Part shown: in pieces, positions 1 through 9,894 of the stretch
How the letters are laid out: the number at the start of each line of letters is the position of its first letter
Position numbering within the stretch: position 1 is the first letter of the stretch
NCBI RefSeq assembly: GCF_024713975.1
Contig: NC_091111.1
Coordinates: 1,302,001-1,366,000 of the forward strand
DNA from: Paralichthys olivaceus
Lineage: Eukaryota; Chordata; Actinopteri; Pleuronectiformes; Paralichthyidae
Length of the DNA: 64,000 bases
Direction of reading: 5' to 3'
Program-made: the position numbers and the translations under genes
The notes under the pieces: model-generated
Database searches by the model: none
Told to the model about the DNA's origin: nothing
Seen by the model: the letters and a program-made list of their open reading frames with translations, nothing else

Positions 1-1837
1 GATCGTACCATTAAAATAAATAGCAACTTCATAAAAATCTATCTGTATTTTTTGTCAGTCTTTTTTTATTACATGTAGTAGTCCAAAGCCTACTCTATCT
101 TAATTTATTGAATACAGCATGTTGTATTATATTGTAATGTTGCATGGCCTCTTTGTCTGATGCCTGGTAGATGGTGACTGCTGTGTTTTGTGCAGGTAAG
201 GGAGACTTAGAGAAAAAGATGGGTTTTATTTTTCTGCTGGAAATCTAATAAGGTTTCTTCTACATTCAGTTGTTGTGTGGCTTCCCCACCCAGATTGAAG
301 TATTCTCTGCAGCCCCATTTTTCTATGATGGTGACGTTTCTAGAGTTACTCTGTTAATGGACAATTCCTTTCCATCAGACTGTGCCCCCATAGAGAGGGT
401 AGTCTATGGATAATTCTGTTCTCTTCTGTTAAAACTCATCAGTAATAATAAATTAACTCCTCAGGAGCAGATTCAGGGTTCGCCTTTCCCCTGTTTGAGC
501 CACAGTTCAGAGTCAGCCAGCCATTGCCGCTGTAAAGTAGGGCCCCATACTGAGCAAGGTAACTTTTTCAATGTAAAGGGTTATCCCCTTTACATGCAAC
601 TTCGCCACTAGATGTCTCTTAATTCTACCCACTTAACCTTTAATCAGTTTGTTTTTGAATAGAAATGTTGCCCGTTTAAGATGGCAATCAGATCTGCAGG
701 TGTTGTTTTTTTAGCACAAGAGGTTAACTTTTGGGGTAAAAATCGATTACATACGTTTTCGTTTTTTTTGGAAAATGGTGCTTGTATCCTGTTATGCCTG
801 GATTTATATGCTTATCTTGTCCGTGTTTGTTTATTTTTAAGAAAGATTTTACTTCAAGTTTATGGTCAGTTAAGGGAAAGACATGTGTTCACCTAATTTG
901 TTCAGGATTGTGGTGTGTAGCTTCCGACTCTAGGACTAGTAGACTAGTTGTATAAACCTTTGCTGGTAGGAAATGACTTTGGAAATAATGATTATTAACT
1001 TTTAGTTGTGTCATCAAGCTTAATGATCTCCCAATATGTCACTGTGGTGTATAGAAACTGTGTGATATGTTCTGTTTTCACAACTGTTTTCTTTTAATAC
1101 AGATGATCAAACAGCAGAGAAAACTGACACAGAAAAAACTAAAAATAGAATGGTCTAAACACAGATAGAATGGAGCCACATCGGTAATGAGAAGTTTATG
1201 ACTGCAACTGGCTGAATTGTTGGACTCCTCTCAAACATCGAGCCTTCCTGTGTGAAGTCACGCTCCCTGGTTTACTGGTCTGTTGGACGTCAGCTTCAGT
1301 AAATGTTATTATAAACTGCTTTTATGTGAACATATTTTGAGAGTTCATTTCAGGCTGGAATAGTTGACTCTGTGTGAAGGAGTGTTTTGTTCTGCCAAGC
1401 TGAGCCCTTCTATGGTCTGTTAGTGTTATCCTAACACCCGGGTCAGAAATCAAATAGTGGACCACTAGTTTATTTTGCTTTTTCTTGTTTCCAGTGTCTC
1501 CAGCGAGAAAAGTGTACATGCGCGTATCAGGCAACCATGAACACCACTGTTTGAGCACCAGAATCATATAACGATAAAAGGAGCACAAAAGGTCAATAAT
1601 GTGAGTAACTTAAGTGTATTTATACACATTACATGTTTTCATAGGACTCATCACTGAAGTGGATTATATGGCCATAAATATGTGGACAATTTCATAAATT
1701 GCATAGATTTTCTATTTGGTGGTTAAACATTTGATTCCAGAACTATAGGCATGCTGCTACAACACCCTTCACTCTTTTAGAATCAGTTTTTCCACCAGAT
1801 TTTGGAAACTTTGATTCACCATTAGTATGATCCAACA

Positions 1838-2030
1838 AGTATTTATAAAGCATTGTTCTAGTCTTGATGACCACTCAAAGCACTTTACAGTACAAGTTAT
1901 TTATATTCACCCATTCACACACACATTCATTCATACTGTGCATCTGTGGGCAATACTGATGTTGCCCAATGAGTTAGGAGATGAGTTCACCTTTGTCCCA
2001 AAGCTGTTGAGGTTGAGGTCAGAGTTCCAT
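1838..2030 (+). mobile_element. MITE-like repeat, 'TGATGACCACTCAAAGC' family, copy 1
   Basis: This copy carries the family core (tatttata, then ttctagtcttgatgaccac, tcaaagc, ctttacagtac) followed by the 'cattcatactgtgcatct' segment. The same core recurs near 2.5, 28.6, 39.5-40.1, 50.3-50.5, 55.7 and 63.5-63.7 kb in this window, which identifies it as an interspersed repeat. It has no coding capacity. It looks like a non-autonomous DNA element common in teleosts, but I cannot assign the superfamily from sequence alone. Confidence 0.7.
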
Positions 2031-2445
2031 ACAGGCCAGTAAACATCTTTCATTTAACTTCTTTTTTGACATTTACACTGGTTTCCTTTCAACTTGTGTC
2101 CATGAGTCCTTGTGTCTTCCAAGACGTTGTTTGAGAATTGTAATGTCAGTAGTGTAGTTGAGCAACAATGAGCCAGTTCGAGGTTTGATTACAGCTGGTA
2201 AAAGATTTGGCTGCAGGTAACCTGGTATAATATGTGCTACATTTCCATCACAGAACAAGGGTAGATACCAGCAGAAAACTTATTAGGCAGATGAGGCAGC
2301 CTGATGAGGAAATGCAATTACTCCAGGATGTCTGCTAAATGCCAGAAATTCTGCTCCATCATATCCTTCATCAATCAGCACACCACTCACACCAGTCCAG
2401 TGGGTGTTTCAGAGTGACCAGTCACCATCCTGCATATTCTTATAT

Positions 2446-2697
2446 GTAAATGGTAAAACGATCTGTATTTATATAGTACTTTTCTAGTGTTGATGACCAC
2501 TCAAAGTGCTTTACAGTATAGCTTTACACTCAACACCAATTCATACATTGCATCAATGCAGCACTCTCTCTTTCATACATCAAATACAATGAAGGGGGAC
2601 AATTTGGGGGTCAGTATCTTTCTCAAGGACACTTTGGTACCCAGAGAAGGGAAGACGGGGATCGACTCTCTGGTTTGTGGATGACCCACTCACAACT
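2446..2697 (+). mobile_element. MITE-like repeat, 'TGATGACCACTCAAAGC' family, copy 2
   Basis: This copy is nearly full length. It begins with the 'aaatggtaaa...ctgtatttatatag' segment, passes through 'tctagtgttgatgaccact' and 'ctttacagtatag', and ends in the segment read elsewhere as 'cttgcccaaggacacttcg...gaccgctctaccac'. It sits about 600 bp from copy 1 in the same orientation. Confidence 0.72.
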
Positions 2698-4311
2698 ACT
2701 GAGTCACATTTTTGACCCATATTTTTGATCTATTATGTTTTATGCTATAGCCACTTAGTTCTCCTCCACCCAACTAATAATGATTGGCTGGATTGAGACA
2801 AGTCACTCCTAGTCACCAGACAGTGTAATCAGACTATGAAGTAGGTATTTATCTGCACCAGTGGGAAACTGTGGGTAAAAACATCAATAGTAAGCTTAGC
2901 TTAAAAGCATGTAGCAAGGGTTATTTGTGTACCTACCGACACAAAGAGACAAAATGTTTTTTTCTTTGTAATAAATAAATACATACACAAGTCCAAACGA
3001 TACAAACCAAATTCTAAATGTCTGATATTTGTGTGAATCTGGACAGCCAGTCAAAATAACACTAGTAGTAGGATGGTCTGGGTGATAACCAGAGATAAAG
3101 ACATCAAAACTTTGAAATAAATAACCTGTGACCCTCCTCTAACCTCTAGTCCCAGTCTGACACACGTGGTGGAACTTTAATGAAGTCATTCATCTCTGGT
3201 CTCATTATATATGTGCCAAGCAGTGCTGCCCACCTCCCTGCATGCTGCTGCCTAAACTGATTTCAGAGAGGACGGAAGGAAGGAAGGAGAGTTAGAAAAA
3301 GATGGTGAGGAAGCTGAGACAAAGAGAGGGGAAGAAATCAGTTCACCACATGATGCAGTCTCTCAGCTGAGCAACTCACTGAACGTGGTTCAGTTGGTTA
3401 ATGAGGATTTTTTCATCAGTCTGCCAAGTAATAATTCTCTCTCGAGCCACTGTGTCCTACCAGATGTACAATATGCATACCTGCTATCGAGCTTGTGCTG
3501 ACGCTATATGAGCCTGTTCTGATGTCATTACAGGACATTGTTGCACGTAATTGACTGCATGCAAGGATCTGATTTGATTAGGATACCGAATACCAACGCA
3601 ATCCTGCAAACATGGTGCTCAAGACCTTGGAGTGGAGATAGATGTCATGTAGGAACATGTATATCAGAGCATGCCAGAATTGTATCCATACAGTAGAGCA
3701 AAAGAACTGCAATTCAGATATCCCCTCAACTCAGAAAGAAGATGGACCCAAAGAAATGTTTTTTTCCCCCGGCACTCAGTACACAGATGATGGTCACTAA
3801 TTTTTAAGTTTAAGACATTATATGGTTATCATGACTTAACTGGAAAAACCTGGTAGCTGAGTAAACACATCTGCTTGATGAGTTAATTGTTTGTTTTATG
3901 AATAAATGTTTTTTTTTTTGTGATTCAGATTATTTATTTATATGGGTGTGGTCTTTGAGCAAACCTGAGCTTTGTTCCACACATTAATAAGGTTGTGCAA
4001 TCATGTTTTTATCATTTAAGAAACATAGCCAAGGTTAAATCTTTTTATCTCACATACAGACCTGGAAAAAAACATTCACATCCTTATCTCCTCTGGCCTT
4101 GACTACTGCAACTCCCTTTATAGTGTTCTTACTCAGAAATGTAGTTAGTTAGTTAGTCCAGAATGCTGCCACTCAGCTTTTAACACAATCCAAAAAATGT
4201 CACCATATTACCTCTATTTTAGCATCCCTGCACTGCTGCCTCTTTACTTTAGGACTGATATTAAAATTATTTGAATTACTGTTAAAGTCAGGCATGGGAT
4301 TGCCCCTCCCT

Positions 4312-4632
4312 GTAAGATAGTTCACTGAAAAATGAAAACTCCCTCATTATCAAATTACCACTATGCCGATGGAGGGGTGGGTGAAGTGTTCCACAAAACA
4401 CTTTTGGAGTTTCAGAGGTAAACAGCATTGAAGCCAAATCCAATTCAATTTAAGTAAATGGTGATCAATTCTTCAAACGTAAAAAAAACGACTGAAAAAA
4501 ATATAAATACCTCCACACTGCTCCTGTGTTGCCATCCAAGTGTCTGTAAGCCCCAATATTTAAATTCAACTTGAAATAGCATCTACTCCATAATATCAGT
4601 CTAAATGTCTGATAACTTCATCAGGAGCCACG

Positions 4633-4689
<57 letters not shown>

Positions 4690-4752
4690 CACACAGCACA
4701 CAAGCTCTCGCCCCAGGTTAACGTGGGGTGCTTGGTAGCATGAACTATCTCT
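4312..4752. mobile_element. MITE inserted into the LINE relic
   Basis: The insert starts with 'gatagttcactgaaaaatg' and ends with 'gcatgaactatc', which are imperfect terminal inverted repeats (GATAGTTCA against TGAACTATC). Its body ('caccactatgccgatgg', 'ccacaaaacacttttgg') matches a second copy inside a katna1 intron near 16.63-16.93 kb. A long CA tract lies in its right half. Insertion into a LINE gives the relative order: the LINE is older. Confidence 0.65.
4635..4689. repeat. (CA)n microsatellite
   Basis: Uninterrupted CA dinucleotides, about 27 units, inside the MITE body. Open reading frames crossing it (a poly-CV stretch on the minus strand) are artefacts. Confidence 0.95.
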
Positions 4753-6456
4753 TTAAGACCTTTTATCTCCCTACGAGCCAGGATGCAGTCTGGGCTCCTC
4801 TGGTAAGGCGTTGCCAGCCATTCCAAAATTTAGGCTGAAGACAAAAGGAGATAGGACTTTTGACGAGAGGACCCCTACACTTCGGAACAATCTGCCAGAA
4901 GAGATTTGAAGAGATCAGTTCAAGAGAGTCAGTTTTATATATTCATATTTTCATTGTGAAAATTCAGATTTTATTCAGATTCTATTTAAAGTATTCATGT
5001 TTTTAAGTGAGGTTACTTCATTGTACTTGAAATGTATAATGAAACAAGCAGGGAGGAGAACATGTATCTAAATATAATATATTAGTTGCAAAAATGTCTC
5101 AACATGCATGTATGTGTTATGTATTGTGTGATCTCATTATACCTGCTACTTTTTATTTTGCCATTGTGATAACAGAACAGAATTCAACAGTCATCCATAT
5201 GTCAACTATCCATTTCCTCATCTATTCAATTTGCACTGCACATACACATTGATCATACAGTCTCCTGGGACCTATTCTCCTTACAGAGTGCCTTTGAAGG
5301 ATTAGTGATGCAGAATATTCTCTTCGTCTGTAACTTTATTAGTTTTAAAATTACCAATCATATGAAACATGTTGCTACTTATTCTCAGGATTTTTTTTAA
5401 GCAGGTAAAGCTTGTTATGAATGCAGAACTTATGTGTTTTCTGTGACAGGACAAAAACCTGCATCAAGGATTCTATCACAATGTGTTCATTTAATTAGCC
5501 TATTGATATTCCAGTGGTTTGCAACGGATCTGCTATTCACTTTTTGTTGGAAGTGTTTTAGATGGGTGGTCATTCAAATCTATTGAAAAATTAAAAAGGC
5601 AATTTGCAGCCGCCAGAAAATCTCTGCTTCTGAAAATGGAAAGTTATCACAGCTCAGAATGTGTTCTGCTGATCGGTTGAGAGACCCAGCCCATTGAGAA
5701 GCTCTGTTCTCTCAGCTGCTTCTTTAGCAGCCATCAGCGAGGAGCTCTGAGAGGTCAAAGATCTAGAAACAGTAACACAACTATAGTCATTTTCAGATAT
5801 GTCTTGGGGAAGATCTGCAGAGATTTTGTTTATATCACATCAACAATGGCATCGGCTCTTATCACCAAAAGCTCTGTTGACATCTACGTCTGTGTCTCTT
5901 ATGTGTTTGACACTTTTTCATCCTGAGGTATCCTGAGTTTTTTCAGTTTTTAAAAAAATATTTCCTTGTGTGTGTTTTCTGTCTTTGTACATGTTTCATG
6001 CCACATAACAGTTTTGTGAGAACACATGACTCACAGAAGTGCTGTACTGGCTCACATTCAAACAACTGGACACATCTACCAGTAAAACTACATTCCTCTC
6101 ATTTTGACTCTGATCCAGCCTTGACTTCTTAGCAGCTGCTGAAGGTTATTTATTTCTCCCGATCATCCAGGAAATTTGGACCAATATCTGTTTTCTCTCC
6201 GGGAGACAAGGATCACAGATTATATTCAGTCCAACTTTGTTTTACATATGCAGCTGAAGCTTGCAATACAGAAGCCAAAAAGTCTAGTATGTGTTACCAA
6301 GCTCCAACAGACTGTTTATCACCAATCACTGAGTCAGGGAATGAAGTGAAAGCTGCTGGACAGTAAACCATTTTGGTGAGCCGGAACACAGCTCTAGCTG
6401 TGGGGGGAAAAAAGATCATGTGTGACGACACACTGATGATCTCTGGGGTCTGCACG

Positions 6457-6463
6457 TATAAAA
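6457..6463 (+). promoter_or_regulatory. TATA box of the GPCR gene
   Basis: A TATAAAA heptamer lies about 30 bp before a short segment that ends in a strong splice donor (gtaagt at 6577). Position and context fit a focused TATA promoter. This is inference, with no transcript evidence. Confidence 0.5.
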
Positions 6464-6486
6464 CTCACCAGCCTCCCAGTGCTCAC

Positions 6487-6576
6487 TTCAGAGCAGGCTC
6501 GATCACTATGGTGATTATCTTCGGGGTCTGAACATCAGGGCAATCTGGATGGATTGGACAGAGCCACGGAAATAAG
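6487..6576 (+). other. Probable non-coding first exon of the GPCR gene
   Basis: The segment starts about 30 bp after the TATA box and ends at 'gaaataag' followed by the donor gtaagtg. Bradykinin receptor genes commonly have a non-coding first exon followed by a single main coding exon. The matching acceptor is unclear. One candidate ends at 7665 ('catccacag'), just before a second in-frame ATG. Confidence 0.4.
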
Positions 6577-7287
6577 GTAAGTGTTTCAGAAGCTTCTGGG
6601 AGAGTAAGAAGGGAAATGTCTTGGCTGATCTTTCATTAGCGCATCAGTTGGTAGAATATAATTAGATATTTAACTTTACACCTTTTCGTTATAGTGTAGT
6701 CCGACCCTGCAGTAAACAACCTTTGCCGTATAGTGATTAGGCCATTTCTGCTGTCTGAGCTATGTTTGCCTGGAGATCTTCACTGGCAGAAAGCATCATT
6801 AGCTTCAGTTTTCATTTGCAAGTTTAGGCAACAAAATGACTTGGTCAAATTCAGGAAACGATCATGATTTGGTTTAATATAGAATATCTCACAACGTTAG
6901 TGACTAGTAAATGCTTTGTGGCAGAAATCTTTGAAGACAAACATCTGCTGGTGAGTCTCAGACACCAAAAATGTAAATTGTGACCAAAAGGGCAGAACTT
7001 CACACCATATACGTCACATATATGAATAAGGAGGGAAAGTTGCTGAGTCACATCTGTTGCTCAAAAACAGTGTCTCATTTCAACGGGAATTTCTGAGAGA
7101 GGCACAGACATTCATCATAGAGATGTTGTCAGAACTGGAATGCTTTAAATGTGTTCTTCCAACCTTACGCAATAACCGCACTTCTGAAATCACAAAAAGA
7201 CACAGCATTAATAAGAACCCTTAAAGTTTGAAAGAACAAAATATATTTACTGTATTATATCACACATTGACTACTTCAACAACCTGT

Positions 7288-7314
7288 TTATATATATATA
7301 TATATATATATATA
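7288..7314. repeat. (TA)n microsatellite
   Basis: A short pure TA tract in the presumed first intron of the GPCR gene. Confidence 0.9.
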
Positions 7315-7575
7315 TCTCCTCCATGTCTATTTATTTGGAATCTTTTCTCTTGAGATACTGAGCATTAGACAGTCAGACACCACTGTGAGGAAAAGAGTTT
7401 TCAGAACCACTGACTACTAAGGGAGAATACAGGTTTCCTTAGTGCTTCAGGTCATAAAGGTGATGGTGGTTTTGCTGAAATAATATTTGATCAGGTTGAC
7501 TCAATTTAAGATAAGAGAGGAAAATCAGTGCACATCTTATAAAAACTATTTCTATTTTTTCCCTTTGTAAATCAC

Positions 7576-8727
7576 ATGGAAAATTCTGTTTGGATGAATG
7601 CTACAGTGTTATATCCCCTGCTTGCATATGACAGTTTGACAAAGAATCGTTGTCATCCACAGTTTCCAATGGTTGTGAATGCATCAGACTGGTTGGTCCC
7701 GACTGTGGGCACAGAGCAGGACCCCTGCGGTAACTACACTGAAGCTTGGCTGTGGCTGTCCTCCCTGCAGCCAGCCTACCTCGGTTTGATCAGTGTCATG
7801 GGGTTGGTGGGGAATGGCCTGGTTCTCTGTGTGTTTTGCCTGCAGAGGAAGCCCTGCACAGTGGCCGATATCTACCTGGGGAATCTGGCGGCTGCTGACC
7901 TGGTCATGATATCCTGCCTTCCCTTCTGGGCTGTCACCATCGCTCACGGCTACCAGTGGGACTTTGGAGAGGTCCTTTGTAAGCTCGTCAATGTGGCCAT
8001 CTCTATGAACTACATCTGCAGTGTTCTATTCCTCACACTGGTGACTGTTGACCGCTACCTGGCTTTAGTAAAGCCCATGAGCCCCTGCCGTCTGAGGAGA
8101 GCCTCCTGGGCCAAGCGTATCTGCTTGGGCATCTGGAGCCTGGGCTTCCTCTTCAGTCTGCCCATCCTGCTCTTCCGCACAGTGACATACGTAGAGGATC
8201 CTTGGGTTGATGCCTGCATTTTGGTCTACCCCCATCCAGCATTTAGGTTGCACTACAACATCACCAGGAATGTCATGGGATTTCTTATCCCTGTTCTGGT
8301 AATTGTTTACTGTACGCGTCACATTGTGGCTGCACTCAACAACCGCGAAGCCAACGGACTCCCTGGGCTCAGGGCAGAGAGGAAGGCCACCTATTTGGTC
8401 CTGATCGTGCTGGCTATCTTCCTCTTCTGCTGGACACCGCACCAAGTGATGCTGTTTCTGGACACTTTGGATTACTTCCAGGTCACACCCGGATGCCTCT
8501 GGGGTCATGTCCTGGACATCTGCATCCAGCTGTCCACATATCTGGCATACAGCAACAGTGCTGTTAACCCCTTCCTGTTTGTCATTGTGGGGAAGCATTT
8601 CAGGAGGAAGGCAGAGGAGGTGTTTGGAAAAACTCTGAACCCCTGGTTTAAAGACTTGGGCTTCATTTCAATGAATACACTAAATCAAACACAACGTATA
8701 AGTATTGAACAACTTGAAAAATCCTGA
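7576..8727 (+). CDS. bdkrb2: Bradykinin receptor (B2-like), class A GPCR
   Basis: A seven-transmembrane receptor of 383 residues, predicted to bind kinin peptides at the plasma membrane and signal through G proteins. Visible motifs are GNGLVL (TM1), NLAAADL (TM2), a DRY motif in 'VDRYLALVKPMS', a TM6 'FCWTPHQ' and a TM7 'NSAVNPFLF'. The TM2 and TM3 segments ('AEIYLGNLAAADL'-like, 'DRYLALVK') resemble mammalian B2 most. The stretch before TM7 ('GCLWGHVLDICIQL') is more like B1, so the paralogue call is probable rather than certain. N-glycosylation sequons occur in the N-terminus (NAT, NAS, NYT). The start is uncertain. Met1 at 7576 opens the frame, but a splice acceptor-like 'catccacag' ends at 7665 and the in-frame ATG at 7669 (Met32) would give a 352-residue protein. 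Oddities: NPxxY reads NPxxF (F335), and the cytoplasmic tail has no cysteine for palmitoylation. Confidence 0.88.
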   Translation: MENSVWMNATVLYPLLAYDSLTKNRCHPQFPMVVNASDWLVPTVGTEQDPCGNYTEAWLWLSSLQPAYLGLISVMGLVGNGLVLCVFCLQRKPCTVADIYLGNLAAADLVMISCLPFWAVTIAHGYQWDFGEVLCKLVNVAISMNYICSVLFLTLVTVDRYLALVKPMSPCRLRRASWAKRICLGIWSLGFLFSLPILLFRTVTYVEDPWVDACILVYPHPAFRLHYNITRNVMGFLIPVLVIVYCTRHIVAALNNREANGLPGLRAERKATYLVLIVLAIFLFCWTPHQVMLFLDTLDYFQVTPGCLWGHVLDICIQLSTYLAYSNSAVNPFLFVIVGKHFRRKAEEVFGKTLNPWFKDLGFISMNTLNQTQRISIEQLEKS

Positions 8728-9528
8728 CAGTAACAACAAAATCAAACAAGTGGCTGTAGGACCATTTTCAGTGGTTATACAGAAAACTGTGATGACTGTA
8801 AAACATAAATTCATAGAAAAATGAAATTGTTTACGAAGGATGCACATCCAGCAGACCCAGCAAGACTTGAACGCTCATTTGGAGACTTGTTTGCATTCAA
8901 CTGGTAAATGCTGTCATGTGTACAACTATTTTGACTCTCTTTTGTTGATGCAGTTCCTGTCCCTGGATCAGTGCTGCAGGGCTCCAGAGCAGTTATTGTG
9001 ATCTTAATGGAAAGGTATAATATGTGATGTTAGTGCTGATTAATGTAACTTTAACTGAAGTGTGTGGTGGCCCAACAAGATATACATTGATCTGATGTTT
9101 TTCAGGAGATAAATGTTGATTTCTATCAATGGAGGATTTTATTGTAATGTTGATATTGCAAATATTGACAAACACTCCACTTGTGTCTCTGTGCCTGTCA
9201 TCTCTTCCATTTGCTTGTCTTGTTGCCTTTGTCATTATTTTGTTTTTGTGCTGAGATATATTTGTCATTATTGTAAAATGTCGTTTCCAGTGCACATTCC
9301 AGAAGATTCATGTTGCACTTGAAACTAAATAACTACTGACAAGAGCTGACGATGAATTTCATTGTGATTTATGACAATGTTTATTGTCTCTGATGTTTCT
9401 TCTGTCCACACCATGTGCATTATTTTGAAGATTATTTAAACCTGCACTATCAGGGTGATGTGATTCAACTGAAAAAAGGGGATATTGTTATTTTTAAAAA
9501 ATGTGTGTGCTCATAAAAGATGAAGTTT

Positions 9529-9534
9529 AATAAA
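9529..9534 (+). terminator. Poly(A) signal of the GPCR gene
   Basis: An AATAAA hexamer about 800 bp after the stop codon, with T-rich sequence downstream. It is the first canonical hexamer after the coding region. Confidence 0.55.
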
Positions 9535-9894
9535 GAACCATTTGTCTATCTGTATTAGTTGTAAGTCATTTAATTAACATGTGCATTGTCTTGGATGCAG
9601 GAGGTGGAATTTAATATGATTTATCCAGTGTCATGTTCGGATTTTGCCGAAGAACACAGAAGCAGAGACTCAAGATGGTTTAAAGGCTTGAATGCAGAAG
9701 TTAAACAGAATTAATATTCAGTCTGAGTCCAGCTGAATGAGTTTTGACAGAGTGGTAGACAGGAGTGTCAACAGGAACAAGTGGCAGAGAAGGCTGGCTG
9801 AGTGGAGCAGGTTATGACAAAGAGGAGGCAGCAGATGACACATCGGATCAGTTTCACTGTTCCAAAAAGGAAGGCAGTGAGGCCGACGTCTTTT

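Larger units (their letters stand above)
4070..4930 (+). mobile_element. Decayed L2-type LINE reverse-transcriptase 3' part, split by an insertion
   Basis: Conceptual translation around 4081-4135 reads 'SSGLDYCNSLYSVL', the typical C-terminal end of teleost L2/Maui-type LINE reverse transcriptases. It continues with recognisable 'LILKLFELLLK' near 4255. The match stops near 4317 and resumes near 4753 with residues like 'YEPGCSLGSSGKAL' and 'RTPTLRNNLPEEI'. The material between is another repeat carrying a CA tract. Frames are broken by stops and shifts, so this is a dead copy. Confidence 0.7.
1..6450. other. Gene-free upstream region with repeat relics
   Basis: I find no protein-coding exon that I can assign here. 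The open reading frames are short, AT-rich and unlike known proteins. Two short stretches follow plausible acceptor sites (about 195 and 1103) and end in stop codons soon afterwards. They could be the last exon of a gene starting left of the window, but neither resembles a protein I recognise. The rest holds two MITE copies, a LINE relic split by another repeat, a CA microsatellite and unassigned AT-rich DNA. Confidence 0.5.

Noticed and set aside
195-1170. Possible last exon(s) of a gene entering from the left
   Set aside because: Acceptor-like sites and short frames exist, but the peptides match nothing I recognise, so no CDS was called.
4596-4826. Minus-strand frame with a poly-CV stretch
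   Set aside because: It translates the CA microsatellite and flanking MITE/LINE debris.
8065-8598. 177-codon antisense frame inside the GPCR
   Set aside because: Shadow frame opposite a well-supported coding exon.
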